Positions 35,093-43,401 of a stretch of DNA of 45,971 nt are shown piece after piece. The notes beneath the pieces were generated by a model, which worked only from the letters and a program-made list of their open reading frames with translations, searched no databases and was not told where the DNA came from. Within the stretch, counting starts at the first letter, position 1. Each line of letters opens with the position of its first letter. The position numbers and the translations under genes were made by a program. Source of the stretch: Bacteroidota bacterium (lineage in GTDB: Bacteria > Bacteroidota > Bacteroidia > Sphingobacteriales > Sphingobacteriaceae); contig JABDBW010000012.1 of the NCBI GenBank assembly GCA_013288485.1, forward strand, positions 1-45,971, written 5' to 3'.

Positions 35093-37900
35093 ATGCAAAA
35101 AATATCATTTCTGTTTAAAACTATATTCCTGGCTAACTTTATTGCAGCTTCCGCCATAGCACAAACACCTGCCCAGGGCAATATCAATCAGCTCATATCG
35201 AAAATAACAACCTATAACAGTTCGATGCCCGTAGAGAAAGCGTTTTTACAATTCGATAAACCCTATTATTCTGCCGGCGACACCCTTTGGTTTAAGGGCT
35301 ACATAATGAATGAATCGCTTGAATATTCACCGCTAAGCAGTCGTTTATATGTTGAATTGCTTAATGATAGCAACGCGGTAGTTAAGCGCTTTGTGTTCCC
35401 CGCATCGCTAGGCCTTACCTGGGGAAGTATTCCTTTAAATAGACAGTATGTTCGTGAAGGCACTTATACCATTCGCGCGTACACTAACTGGATGCGCAAT
35501 TTTGGCGATGATTATTTTTTTAAGAAAGGCTTTTACATCAATAACGGGGGTAATAATACATGGCTTGTAAATATGCGGCAACCCGAAATTAGTGGTAATG
35601 ATGTTAAGATTGGCGCAAAATTTTCCGGGGTCGATGGTAAAACCGCCGCGAACGATCTGCTGGTAAAAGTTATAAACAACAAAAAAGTGCTCCTACGAAA
35701 CACCGCTCAAACAGGGCCGGATGGCATGATGAATGTGAATTTTAGCTTACCACAGCAAACGCCCTTGAAAAATCTAACCGTTGTTGTACAGGATAAAAAT
35801 GATAAAACCCGCAGCGCTTTGATCCCTGTAAAGGTTAACCGGCCCCAGGATGTGGATATACAGTTTATGCCTGAGAGCGGCCCCATTGTGGCGGGTATAC
35901 CATCGCATATAGGGTTTAAAGCAATTGGTGAAGACGGGAAGGGCGTAGCTATTGAAGGCAGTGTATATGATAATGACCGCAACGAACTGGCTAAAATAAA
36001 TACCTTACGCTATGGCATGGGCACATTTGATATAGCAACACTGCCTAACAAAACCTATACGGCCGAGATCAGTTTACCGGGTGGCGAAAAAAAAACCATA
36101 CCGTTGCCCGTGCCGCTTAAAACAGGCAGCGTTTTAACCGTACGTAATGCAATGGATAAGGATACGATGACGGTATCTGCTTTTAACACAACCGAAACGG
36201 GCAACAATAAATATTACCTGGTTGGTATTTCGAGGGGAGTTGTATGTTATGGGGCATCGTTTGTTTTTAGCAATAACCACTCTTCAGCGAAAATACCGAA
36301 GAAACTTTTTCCTACAGGGATAGCACATTTTATACTCCTGAATGCTGCCGGTGAACCTTTAAATGAACGGCTTACCTTTATTGACCATGCCGATAATTTG
36401 AAAATAGACCTTAAAACTGATGCGCCTGTGTATGCCGCCCGCGATAGCATACCTGTGCACATCACCGTTAAAAACGAAACCGGCCAGCCTGTAATAGGCA
36501 GCTTCTCGCTGGCAGTGACAGACGATAGCCAGGTAAAAACCGAAGCTGCAGTTTCGGATAATATTGTATCAAATTTATTGCTGACTTCTGATCTTAAAGG
36601 CTATATAGAGGATCCCGCTTATTATTTGCAGCACAACGAGCAGTCATGGAAAGCGCTGGACGCTTTATTGCTAACACAGGGTTGGGTAGGATATGATCAA
36701 AAAAAGATAAACCAGCCCGTAAAACCTGCCTTTGATCCGGAAATTAAATTTACAGTTAAAGGTACAGTAACCAATTTATTCAACAAGCCTGTAAGTAATT
36801 CGCGGGTCGTATTATTATCCAAAGGCGACGAGAATTTTGAAAGGGATACCGTTACCGACAAAATGGGCAAGTTTGAATTTAACCGGTTCCCTCAATTTGG
36901 TAAAACAACTTTTGCAATTTCTGCGGTAAATGAAAGAGGAAAGATAATTAATGGTGGTATCAGCATCGACGAAAAAAATCAATCGCCGGTTAGCGCAGGG
37001 TCAACAACAAATTTAGATCCGTGGAATATAAATACTGATAACGTGGTATTGAACTATGTTAAACTCGACAGAACTTATCACGACAGCACAGATAAGCGGC
37101 AATACGGAGTTAACGGCCATTTATTAAAAACAGTTGATATAAAGGACCATGCCATCGTTAGAAACTCGAAGAATTTAAATGAGCCGGGCGAAGCCGACCA
37201 AACCCTTACCGAAGATGAAATGGTAAATGCCGGAAAAGCCACTTTATTGGATGTGATAATGAGCAAGGTAAAATATTTCCACGCCAGCTTTTATAAGGAT
37301 AGCAGCAAGCAAACAAACATGGAATATTTCATAAAAGACAAACGGGTGCATTTTGTCTTCGACGGAATAGATATACAACGATTTTACGTGCCTGTTAGCG
37401 GCCAGCCGAACGAGCATTATGATTACCAAAAGCAATATCTTGATAATATATCAGCCGAAGATATATTAGGTGTAGAAGTTAATTATTCGGCAAACACGCG
37501 TTATAACGCTCAAAATTTAAATTCAGACGATTTACTTGCCGCCAATGCTGCCGGCCCACGCGGAGCCGACTATGCCTACCTCGAGATAACAACACGTGCA
37601 GGTATTGGCCCCTTTATTCAAAGAGCCGCAGGGATATATATTTATAAACCTTTGCCATTGGCCGAGTATAAACAGTTTTACCGGCCGCGATACCCGGTAA
37701 AGGGAATTATCAATAACTCAGATCTGCGTTCAACCATACATTGGTCGCCTAATATTATCACCGATAAAAATGGCATGTCGACCATATCATTCTATGCTGC
37801 CGATAAACCGGCAAATTATACCATAATATGTGAGGGCAGCGACATGAATGGCAAGGCAGGAATTCAAACAGCTCAAATCACCATAAATGGCGCTAAATAG
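35093..37900 (+). CDS. MG2-domain / plug-like barrel-less outer-membrane protein
   Basis: A 935-residue exported protein; signal peptide ends IAQ near residue 23. An alpha-2-macroglobulin-type MG2 domain starts near residue 45 (EKAFLQFDKPYYSAGDTLWFKGYI). More beta-sandwich modules follow, then a carboxypeptidase-regulatory-like domain (about 558-635, VKGTVTNLFNKPVSNSRVVL) and a TonB-receptor plug-like domain (about 705-845). It lacks a beta-barrel, so it cannot be a transporter itself. Such proteins are common in Bacteroidota and often labelled TonB-dependent receptor, but their function is not established. It is the first gene of the operon read from the HTCS operator at 34.9 kb, with the lyase 30 bp downstream, so a role in handling the same polysaccharide is likely. 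Confidence 0.75.
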   Translation: MQKISFLFKTIFLANFIAASAIAQTPAQGNINQLISKITTYNSSMPVEKAFLQFDKPYYSAGDTLWFKGYIMNESLEYSPLSSRLYVELLNDSNAVVKRFVFPASLGLTWGSIPLNRQYVREGTYTIRAYTNWMRNFGDDYFFKKGFYINNGGNNTWLVNMRQPEISGNDVKIGAKFSGVDGKTAANDLLVKVINNKKVLLRNTAQTGPDGMMNVNFSLPQQTPLKNLTVVVQDKNDKTRSALIPVKVNRPQDVDIQFMPESGPIVAGIPSHIGFKAIGEDGKGVAIEGSVYDNDRNELAKINTLRYGMGTFDIATLPNKTYTAEISLPGGEKKTIPLPVPLKTGSVLTVRNAMDKDTMTVSAFNTTETGNNKYYLVGISRGVVCYGASFVFSNNHSSAKIPKKLFPTGIAHFILLNAAGEPLNERLTFIDHADNLKIDLKTDAPVYAARDSIPVHITVKNETGQPVIGSFSLAVTDDSQVKTEAAVSDNIVSNLLLTSDLKGYIEDPAYYLQHNEQSWKALDALLLTQGWVGYDQKKINQPVKPAFDPEIKFTVKGTVTNLFNKPVSNSRVVLLSKGDENFERDTVTDKMGKFEFNRFPQFGKTTFAISAVNERGKIINGGISIDEKNQSPVSAGSTTNLDPWNINTDNVVLNYVKLDRTYHDSTDKRQYGVNGHLLKTVDIKDHAIVRNSKNLNEPGEADQTLTEDEMVNAGKATLLDVIMSKVKYFHASFYKDSSKQTNMEYFIKDKRVHFVFDGIDIQRFYVPVSGQPNEHYDYQKQYLDNISAEDILGVEVNYSANTRYNAQNLNSDDLLAANAAGPRGADYAYLEITTRAGIGPFIQRAAGIYIYKPLPLAEYKQFYRPRYPVKGIINNSDLRSTIHWSPNIITDKNGMSTISFYAADKPANYTIICEGSDMNGKAGIQTAQITINGAK

Positions 37901-37930
37901 TAATTTTTTATTCTGTTAACACAAAGAGAT

Positions 37931-39124
37931 ATGCTAAAAAAACTAACCTTAATACAATGCTTTACCGGAATTTTACTCGTCACAAGTATTAAAAGCTTTT
38001 CGCAAACTGGAAACACAAACGGCTTTTTATTGCAGGATGAACGGCAGTTATCGGCTTTGAAAAAGCAATACGGTGTCGGCGATGCTGTGGTGACCAACGA
38101 AATTAATACGCTATTAGCGGATGCCGACAAAGAATTGACCTCGGGCCCCTATTCGGTAACGCTGCATAAAACCAGGGTTGCCCCAAGCGGTAACCCGCAC
38201 GATTATATGAGCCAGGCCCCCTATTGGTGGGCCGACCCCACAAAGCCCGGCGGCAAACCTTATATCCGCAAAGATGGAGAGCGCAATCCGGAAATACGCT
38301 TACTTCATGATGATCAGCAGCTTAACGAATTGTGCATGGGTGTTAAGAAACTGGGGTTTGCCTATTATTTTACTGGTAAAGAGCAATACGCTCAGAAAGC
38401 AGCCAGCTTAATGCGTGCCTGGTTTATTGACACGGCAACAAAAATGGCCCCCAATTTAAATTATGCCCAATATGTCCCGGGGATTAATGATGGCCGCGGG
38501 ATAGGCATAATTGAGAGCCGCGCTTTGGCAGTTATTCCTGATGCCCTGGTTATGATGCAGGATAGTAAAGACATTACAGCCGGCCTCAAAACAGGCGTAA
38601 AAAAATGGTTTGCCGAATATTTGCAATGGCTGCAAACCAGTAAAAATGGAAACGATGAAAAAGGATCGCAAAATAATCACGGCACTTTTTATGATTTTCA
38701 AGTGATTGATTTTGCCATTTTCACCGGTGATGAAAAACTGGCGCGTAACGTAATACAGCAACGAACAATTGCCCGGATGGATACACAGTTTACTAAAGAC
38801 GGGAAACAGCCCCTTGAACTGGAACGTACAAAATCATGGGGATATTCAAATATGAACCTACTTGGCTGGTGTAAATTAGCTGTGCTTGCCGATCACCTTG
38901 GGGTTGATCTATGGCATACTGAAAAAGACGGGCGGGGGATAAAAAAATGCATGGAATGGCTGCTGCCCTATTTACTAAAGCAAAAAGAATGGCCGTATAA
39001 ACAAATAGAACCTATGAGTTATGGGGAATCCGTATCAAGCTTTAGCCTGGCTGATGGCAAATATTCAGATATTGATTTTCAAAAGGTCTTTAAACTATAT
39101 CCTCAGCCAAAGCCATGGATGTAA
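37931..39124 (+). CDS. Alginate_lyase-superfamily polysaccharide lyase (lyase 2, PL5/PL38-like)
   Basis: An exported protein of 397 residues; signal peptide ends SFSQ near residue 25. The family pattern is clear: PHDYMSQAPYWWADP (about 89-103), PGGKPYIRKDGERNP (about 106-120), SQNNHGTFYDFQ with the catalytic-type Asn249-His250, and LELERTKSWGYSNMN, which probably supplies the Arg and Tyr. It should depolymerise a uronan by beta-elimination in the periplasm or at the surface. PL38 members include glucuronan-active enzymes, but family membership is judged from memory. It shares its whole layout with lyase 3 downstream. Second gene of the operon. Confidence 0.82.
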   Translation: MLKKLTLIQCFTGILLVTSIKSFSQTGNTNGFLLQDERQLSALKKQYGVGDAVVTNEINTLLADADKELTSGPYSVTLHKTRVAPSGNPHDYMSQAPYWWADPTKPGGKPYIRKDGERNPEIRLLHDDQQLNELCMGVKKLGFAYYFTGKEQYAQKAASLMRAWFIDTATKMAPNLNYAQYVPGINDGRGIGIIESRALAVIPDALVMMQDSKDITAGLKTGVKKWFAEYLQWLQTSKNGNDEKGSQNNHGTFYDFQVIDFAIFTGDEKLARNVIQQRTIARMDTQFTKDGKQPLELERTKSWGYSNMNLLGWCKLAVLADHLGVDLWHTEKDGRGIKKCMEWLLPYLLKQKEWPYKQIEPMSYGESVSSFSLADGKYSDIDFQKVFKLYPQPKPWM

Positions 39125-39161
39125 TGCAAATATGTTTTATGGGGAAAACAGGCAATAATAT

Positions 39162-41651
39162 ATGAGAGGAAGAAGGATCATTATTTTTGCAGTTATTTCA
39201 TTGATAGGCCGCATGGCCGCCGCTCAGCAAACCACCAGGCTAAACAGTAACTGGGAATTTTTAAAGCAGGATCTGGGCAGTATATGGGAAATCGTAAGGC
39301 CGTTAACCAAAGATGGCCCGGAAAATTATCCTATATGGGAAAAGGTAAATTTACCGCATTGTTTTAATGCCCGTGATGCTGTTGACCCTGATGTAAACTA
39401 TTACCAGGGGCCCGGCTGGTACCACACAAGGTTAAACATTAACAACCCGTACAAAAACGGGCATACCATACTGCACTTTGAAGGCGCGGGCCAAAAAACA
39501 GAGGTCTATGTTTATACCACAAAAGTAGGCGTACACGTTGGCGGGTATGATGAGTGGTTTGTTGATATTACACAAGCGGTAGAGGATTTTAAAAAAACCG
39601 ATGCTTTCAGCAAGCAATTTAATGGTAAAATTCCAATTGAAATACGCTGCGATAATTCGCGCGACGCGGAAAGTATACCATCGCAATTAGCCGATTTTAA
39701 TATTTACGGTGGTATTTACCGGTATTTGAATTTGGTTTATCAGCCAAACATAGCCATTGATAATTTATTTGCAAGCGCAACATTAAGCAAACAATACAAA
39801 GGTGGTACCATAGCTATAAAAGCATCGTTTTATAACCCCGAACATATAAAGCAGGTAAGCGGAAATGTTAAAATAACAGATGCATCAGGTAAAACAATAA
39901 CTGAATCAAACTACACGGGGGTTAATATTGGTAAAGACGGGGTTTTTCCGATAGCCAAATTCAATATTAACAACCCTCACCTATGGTCGCCTAACGACCC
40001 TTATTTATATACGGTTGAATTTACCGCAGGCTCCTATACACGAAAAGAAAAGATAGGGTTTCGCGATTATTTATTTGCCGATGACGGGCCATTTTATTTA
40101 AATGGCAAGCGCTTATTTCTTCGCGGTACGCATCGGCACGAGGACCACGCGGGAGTGGCCGCGGCAATGACCGATAGCATGATGCGGGCGGAGATGCAGC
40201 TGATAAAAGATATGGGCGCCAATTTTATCCGGCTGGGGCATTACCAGCAGTCGCGCATCATTTTAAACTTATGCGATAGCCTGGGCATACTGGTATCAGA
40301 AGAAGTTCCCTGGTGCCGGGGTGGCTTAGGAGGAGCCAAATATAAAGCACAGGCCCGCCGCATGTTAACCAATATGATCCATCAGCATTATAATCATCCT
40401 TCAATTATATTATGGGGGCTGGGTAATGAAAATGACTGGAAGGGTGATTTCCCTGACTTCGATAAAGCGAAAATAAGGGAGTTCATGACCGAACAAAATA
40501 ACCTGGCGCATCAACTCGACCCCTCGCGTAAAACGATAATCAGGCGCTGCGAATTTTGCAAAGATATTCCGGATGTTTATTCCCCGTCAATATGGGCCGG
40601 CTGGTATAAGGGGCAGTATACCGATTATAAGAAGTTCACCGAAGATGAGTTTAAAAATGTAAAGCACCCCTTCCACGTGGAATGGGGCGGCGATAGTCAT
40701 TCGGGCCGTAATTCTGAATTAGCCGACAAAGCTTTGGAGAATAAAAGAACAAGCGACGGAGTGATTGATACTGCTCTCTTTAATAAGTCAGCTAATATGT
40801 TAAAGGACGGGGATTGGAGCGAGAACACTACCTGCAACCTGTTCGACTGGATATTAAAAGAACAGGATACTATGCCCTGGTTAAGCGGATCGGCATTCTG
40901 GATATTTAAAGATTTCTCAACACCCATCAGGTTTGACAACCCTTTACCTTATATGAATCAAAAAGGTGTGGTGGAGCGGGACCTGACTAAAAAAGAAATT
41001 TACTATGTGGTACAGTCCTATTGGGCCGATAAGCCAATGGCATATATTTACGGCCACAACTGGCCCGTGAGGTGGGGCGATGAAAACGAACTAAAAATGG
41101 TAAAAGCTTATTCAAATTGTGACGAAGCCGAGCTATTAGTAAATGGCAAAAGCTACGGCATAAAAAAGCGCAACAGTCAAGACTTCCCCGCCGCCGGCTT
41201 AAGATGGATGGTTCATTTCGCAAGGGGTAAAAACGAGCTCATTCTGAAGGCGCGTAAAGGAAATACTGTGATCGGCGATACGATATCGCAACTATACCAA
41301 ACTGAAAAATGGGGTAAACCTGCTTTACTAAATTTAGAAAAAGTTGCCGAAAAAAACGGTACCATAACCCTGCAGGTAACCTTGTTAGATAGCAAGGGTA
41401 TATTATGTGTTGATGCCGTTAACTGGGTAAACTTTTCATTAACAGGCGACGGTGCTTTACTGGATGACCTGGGCACATCAAAGGGGTCAAGAAAGTTGCA
41501 GGTTTTTAACGGGCGGGCAATTATCAGTGTAAAAACAAATAAAGGCAAAAGTGTTGTGGGCGTGCAATCGCCTGGAATACCAACGGTGTTTTTAAATCTT
41601 TATGATGAAAAGATACGTTATTCTATTAATGATGACCGCCGGAATAATTAA
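39162..41651 (+). CDS. GH2 family glycoside hydrolase (beta-glucuronidase/beta-galactosidase type)
   Basis: An exported enzyme of 829 residues; signal peptide ends AAAQ near residue 22. Domain order is that of GH2: jelly-roll sugar-binding domain (about 28-195), Ig-like domain (about 200-300), TIM barrel (about 305-600) and C-terminal Ig-like domains. The acid/base is Glu423 in GLGNEND and the nucleophile Glu507 in FHVEWGGD. An RLGHYQQS segment near residue 357 is typical. GH2 covers beta-galactosidase, beta-glucuronidase and beta-mannosidase; specificity cannot be fixed here. The uronate context makes beta-glucuronidase or beta-galactosidase on side chains likely. It sits between two lyase genes with 37 and 24 bp gaps. 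Confidence 0.88.
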   Translation: MRGRRIIIFAVISLIGRMAAAQQTTRLNSNWEFLKQDLGSIWEIVRPLTKDGPENYPIWEKVNLPHCFNARDAVDPDVNYYQGPGWYHTRLNINNPYKNGHTILHFEGAGQKTEVYVYTTKVGVHVGGYDEWFVDITQAVEDFKKTDAFSKQFNGKIPIEIRCDNSRDAESIPSQLADFNIYGGIYRYLNLVYQPNIAIDNLFASATLSKQYKGGTIAIKASFYNPEHIKQVSGNVKITDASGKTITESNYTGVNIGKDGVFPIAKFNINNPHLWSPNDPYLYTVEFTAGSYTRKEKIGFRDYLFADDGPFYLNGKRLFLRGTHRHEDHAGVAAAMTDSMMRAEMQLIKDMGANFIRLGHYQQSRIILNLCDSLGILVSEEVPWCRGGLGGAKYKAQARRMLTNMIHQHYNHPSIILWGLGNENDWKGDFPDFDKAKIREFMTEQNNLAHQLDPSRKTIIRRCEFCKDIPDVYSPSIWAGWYKGQYTDYKKFTEDEFKNVKHPFHVEWGGDSHSGRNSELADKALENKRTSDGVIDTALFNKSANMLKDGDWSENTTCNLFDWILKEQDTMPWLSGSAFWIFKDFSTPIRFDNPLPYMNQKGVVERDLTKKEIYYVVQSYWADKPMAYIYGHNWPVRWGDENELKMVKAYSNCDEAELLVNGKSYGIKKRNSQDFPAAGLRWMVHFARGKNELILKARKGNTVIGDTISQLYQTEKWGKPALLNLEKVAEKNGTITLQVTLLDSKGILCVDAVNWVNFSLTGDGALLDDLGTSKGSRKLQVFNGRAIISVKTNKGKSVVGVQSPGIPTVFLNLYDEKIRYSINDDRRNN

Positions 41652-41675
41652 TTAAAAGGCTTAAATTTATTTGAT

Positions 41676-42869
41676 ATGAAAAAATTGCATTGCACTTTCC
41701 TGGTGATTTTAATCTGTTTTTTGCAAACTGCATTTACTTTTCCCGGGGATAAACCCGGATTTGATAATGTTAATATTAAAGCACAGGCAACAACCATTCT
41801 AAAAAAACAAATTATAGCCGCCGCCAATTGGGCAATGCAACAACAGCCGGTAACAGTAACCGCTTCTTTTTCGCCATTAAGCGCGGGAGGTAAGCATGAT
41901 TTCTTTTCGCAGGCTGATTATTTTTGGCCTGATCCAAAAAATCCCGGCGGGCCATATATTAACCGCGACGGACTAACCAATCCTGATAATTTTGTTGAGC
42001 ATCGTAAAGCTATGATCCGCCTGAGTAAAATAATAGGCGCACTGGCATCGGCCTATAAATTAACCGGCGATGAAAAATATGTAAAACATGCCCTGGTACA
42101 TTTAAAAGCATGGTTTACTGACCCCGACACGATGATGAACCCCAACCTGCTTTACGCGCAGGCGGTTATAGGCAAAGAAACCGGGCGCAATTACGGTATA
42201 ATTGATACTATACACCTGATGGAGGTTGCACAGGGTATGCTTATAATGGAGAATGCCAGGATATTTGATAAGCAATCGGCCATAAACATTAAAAAATGGT
42301 TTGCGGCGTACACTAATTGGTTAAATACCAGCAAACCGGGTTTGCAGGAAAAGAATGTTAAAAATAATCATGCTACGTGTTGGGCCATGCAGGTAGCCTC
42401 TTTTGCTAAACTGTGTAATAATGAACCCATGCTTGATTCTTTGCGGATAAGGTATAAAACCATTTTGCTGCCCAACCAAATGGGAGCCGACGGCAGCTTT
42501 CCGTTAGAGTTAGAGCGAACCAAGCCCTATGGTTATTCTATTTTTAATTTAGATGCCATGGTTATGCTGTGCCAGATACTTTCAACACCTAAGGATGATC
42601 TGTGGCAATACGAAACAGCCGACGGCAAGTCAATTAAAAAGGGAATAGTTTATTTATACCCTTTTATTGCCGATAAAAGTAAATGGACTTTAAAACCCGA
42701 TGTAATGTATTGGGATAACTGGCCCGTAGCACAGCCTTTTTTATTATTTGGCGCCAATAAATATCATGAAAACAATTGGTTCAAAACCTGGGCCGGTTTA
42801 GATCATAACCCGCAGGTAGAGGAGGTTATCAGGAATTTACCCATTCGCAACCCGCTTATCTGGTTATAA
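41676..42869 (+). CDS. Alginate_lyase-superfamily polysaccharide lyase (lyase 3, PL5/PL38-like)
   Basis: A 397-residue exported lyase; signal peptide near residues 1-22. It has the same landmarks as lyase 2: GKHDFFSQADYFWPDP, PGGPYINRDGLTNPDN, KNNHATCWAMQ (Asn-His pair) and LELERTKPYGYSIFN. The proteins are equal in length but clearly diverged, so they are old paralogues that may cut different linkages or act in different compartments. It is last in the operon; a weak hairpin followed by a T-rich run comes after the stop. Confidence 0.82.
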   Translation: MKKLHCTFLVILICFLQTAFTFPGDKPGFDNVNIKAQATTILKKQIIAAANWAMQQQPVTVTASFSPLSAGGKHDFFSQADYFWPDPKNPGGPYINRDGLTNPDNFVEHRKAMIRLSKIIGALASAYKLTGDEKYVKHALVHLKAWFTDPDTMMNPNLLYAQAVIGKETGRNYGIIDTIHLMEVAQGMLIMENARIFDKQSAINIKKWFAAYTNWLNTSKPGLQEKNVKNNHATCWAMQVASFAKLCNNEPMLDSLRIRYKTILLPNQMGADGSFPLELERTKPYGYSIFNLDAMVMLCQILSTPKDDLWQYETADGKSIKKGIVYLYPFIADKSKWTLKPDVMYWDNWPVAQPFLLFGANKYHENNWFKTWAGLDHNPQVEEVIRNLPIRNPLIWL

Positions 42870-42928
42870 ATTTAACCGCTGTATTTGTTCTTTTTTATGC
42901 GGCACACCACGTGGTTCCCGGCCATAAG

Positions 42929-43297
42929 CTAATTGGTATTTAATAATTTATTAATGGTTGTAACAAGCTTATTAATATCAAATGGTTTGGGTATAAAGGC
43001 ATCGAAACCAAAGCTCCCCAGCGATATGGCTAATTCATGATAAGCTGATATTAAAATAACCGGAAGATGATATGTTTTTGCATTGCTTTTAATTAACTGG
43101 CAAATTTTACCTCCATTCATACCAGGTAATAAATAATCTGTCAATATCAGATCGGGTTTGTATTTATTAATGGTTTCAATTATATCATCTGTTCTGTTTA
43201 TTCCTATTACTTTGAAATTATTAAAACCAAGAACATTTTCGAGTACTTGTAAAATACTTTTGTCGTCTTCAATTATTAATAATTTTTTAGGCAGCAT
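42929..43297 (-). CDS. Single-domain response regulator
   Basis: A CheY-like receiver of 122 residues without an output domain. The acidic pair EDD (10-12), phospho-acceptor Asp54 (LTDYLLPGMNG), the conserved Ser (LISAY, near residue 83) and Lys in IPKPF (near 104) are all present, so phosphorylation should work. No histidine kinase lies beside it other than the HTCS, which has its own receiver. It is therefore an orphan regulator that must act by protein contact. Confidence 0.88.
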   Translation of the reverse strand: MLPKKLLIIEDDKSILQVLENVLGFNNFKVIGINRTDDIIETINKYKPDLILTDYLLPGMNGGKICQLIKSNAKTYHLPVILISAYHELAISLGSFGFDAFIPKPFDINKLVTTINKLLNTN

Positions 43298-43401
43298 AAT
43301 TTTAATATTAACATAGACAAACTACAAACAGCAAATAAAATTGTTTTACGTTGCAAACGCTAGCTTGTTACCCGGAACTTAATAAATTTTGTTTGATCCT
43401 A

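Noticed and set aside
21980..42869. A classic alginate PUL
   Set aside because: Despite the alginate_lyase fold, PL6, PL7 and PL17 enzymes are absent and GH88 with GH2 points to other uronans; the fold alone does not set the substrate.
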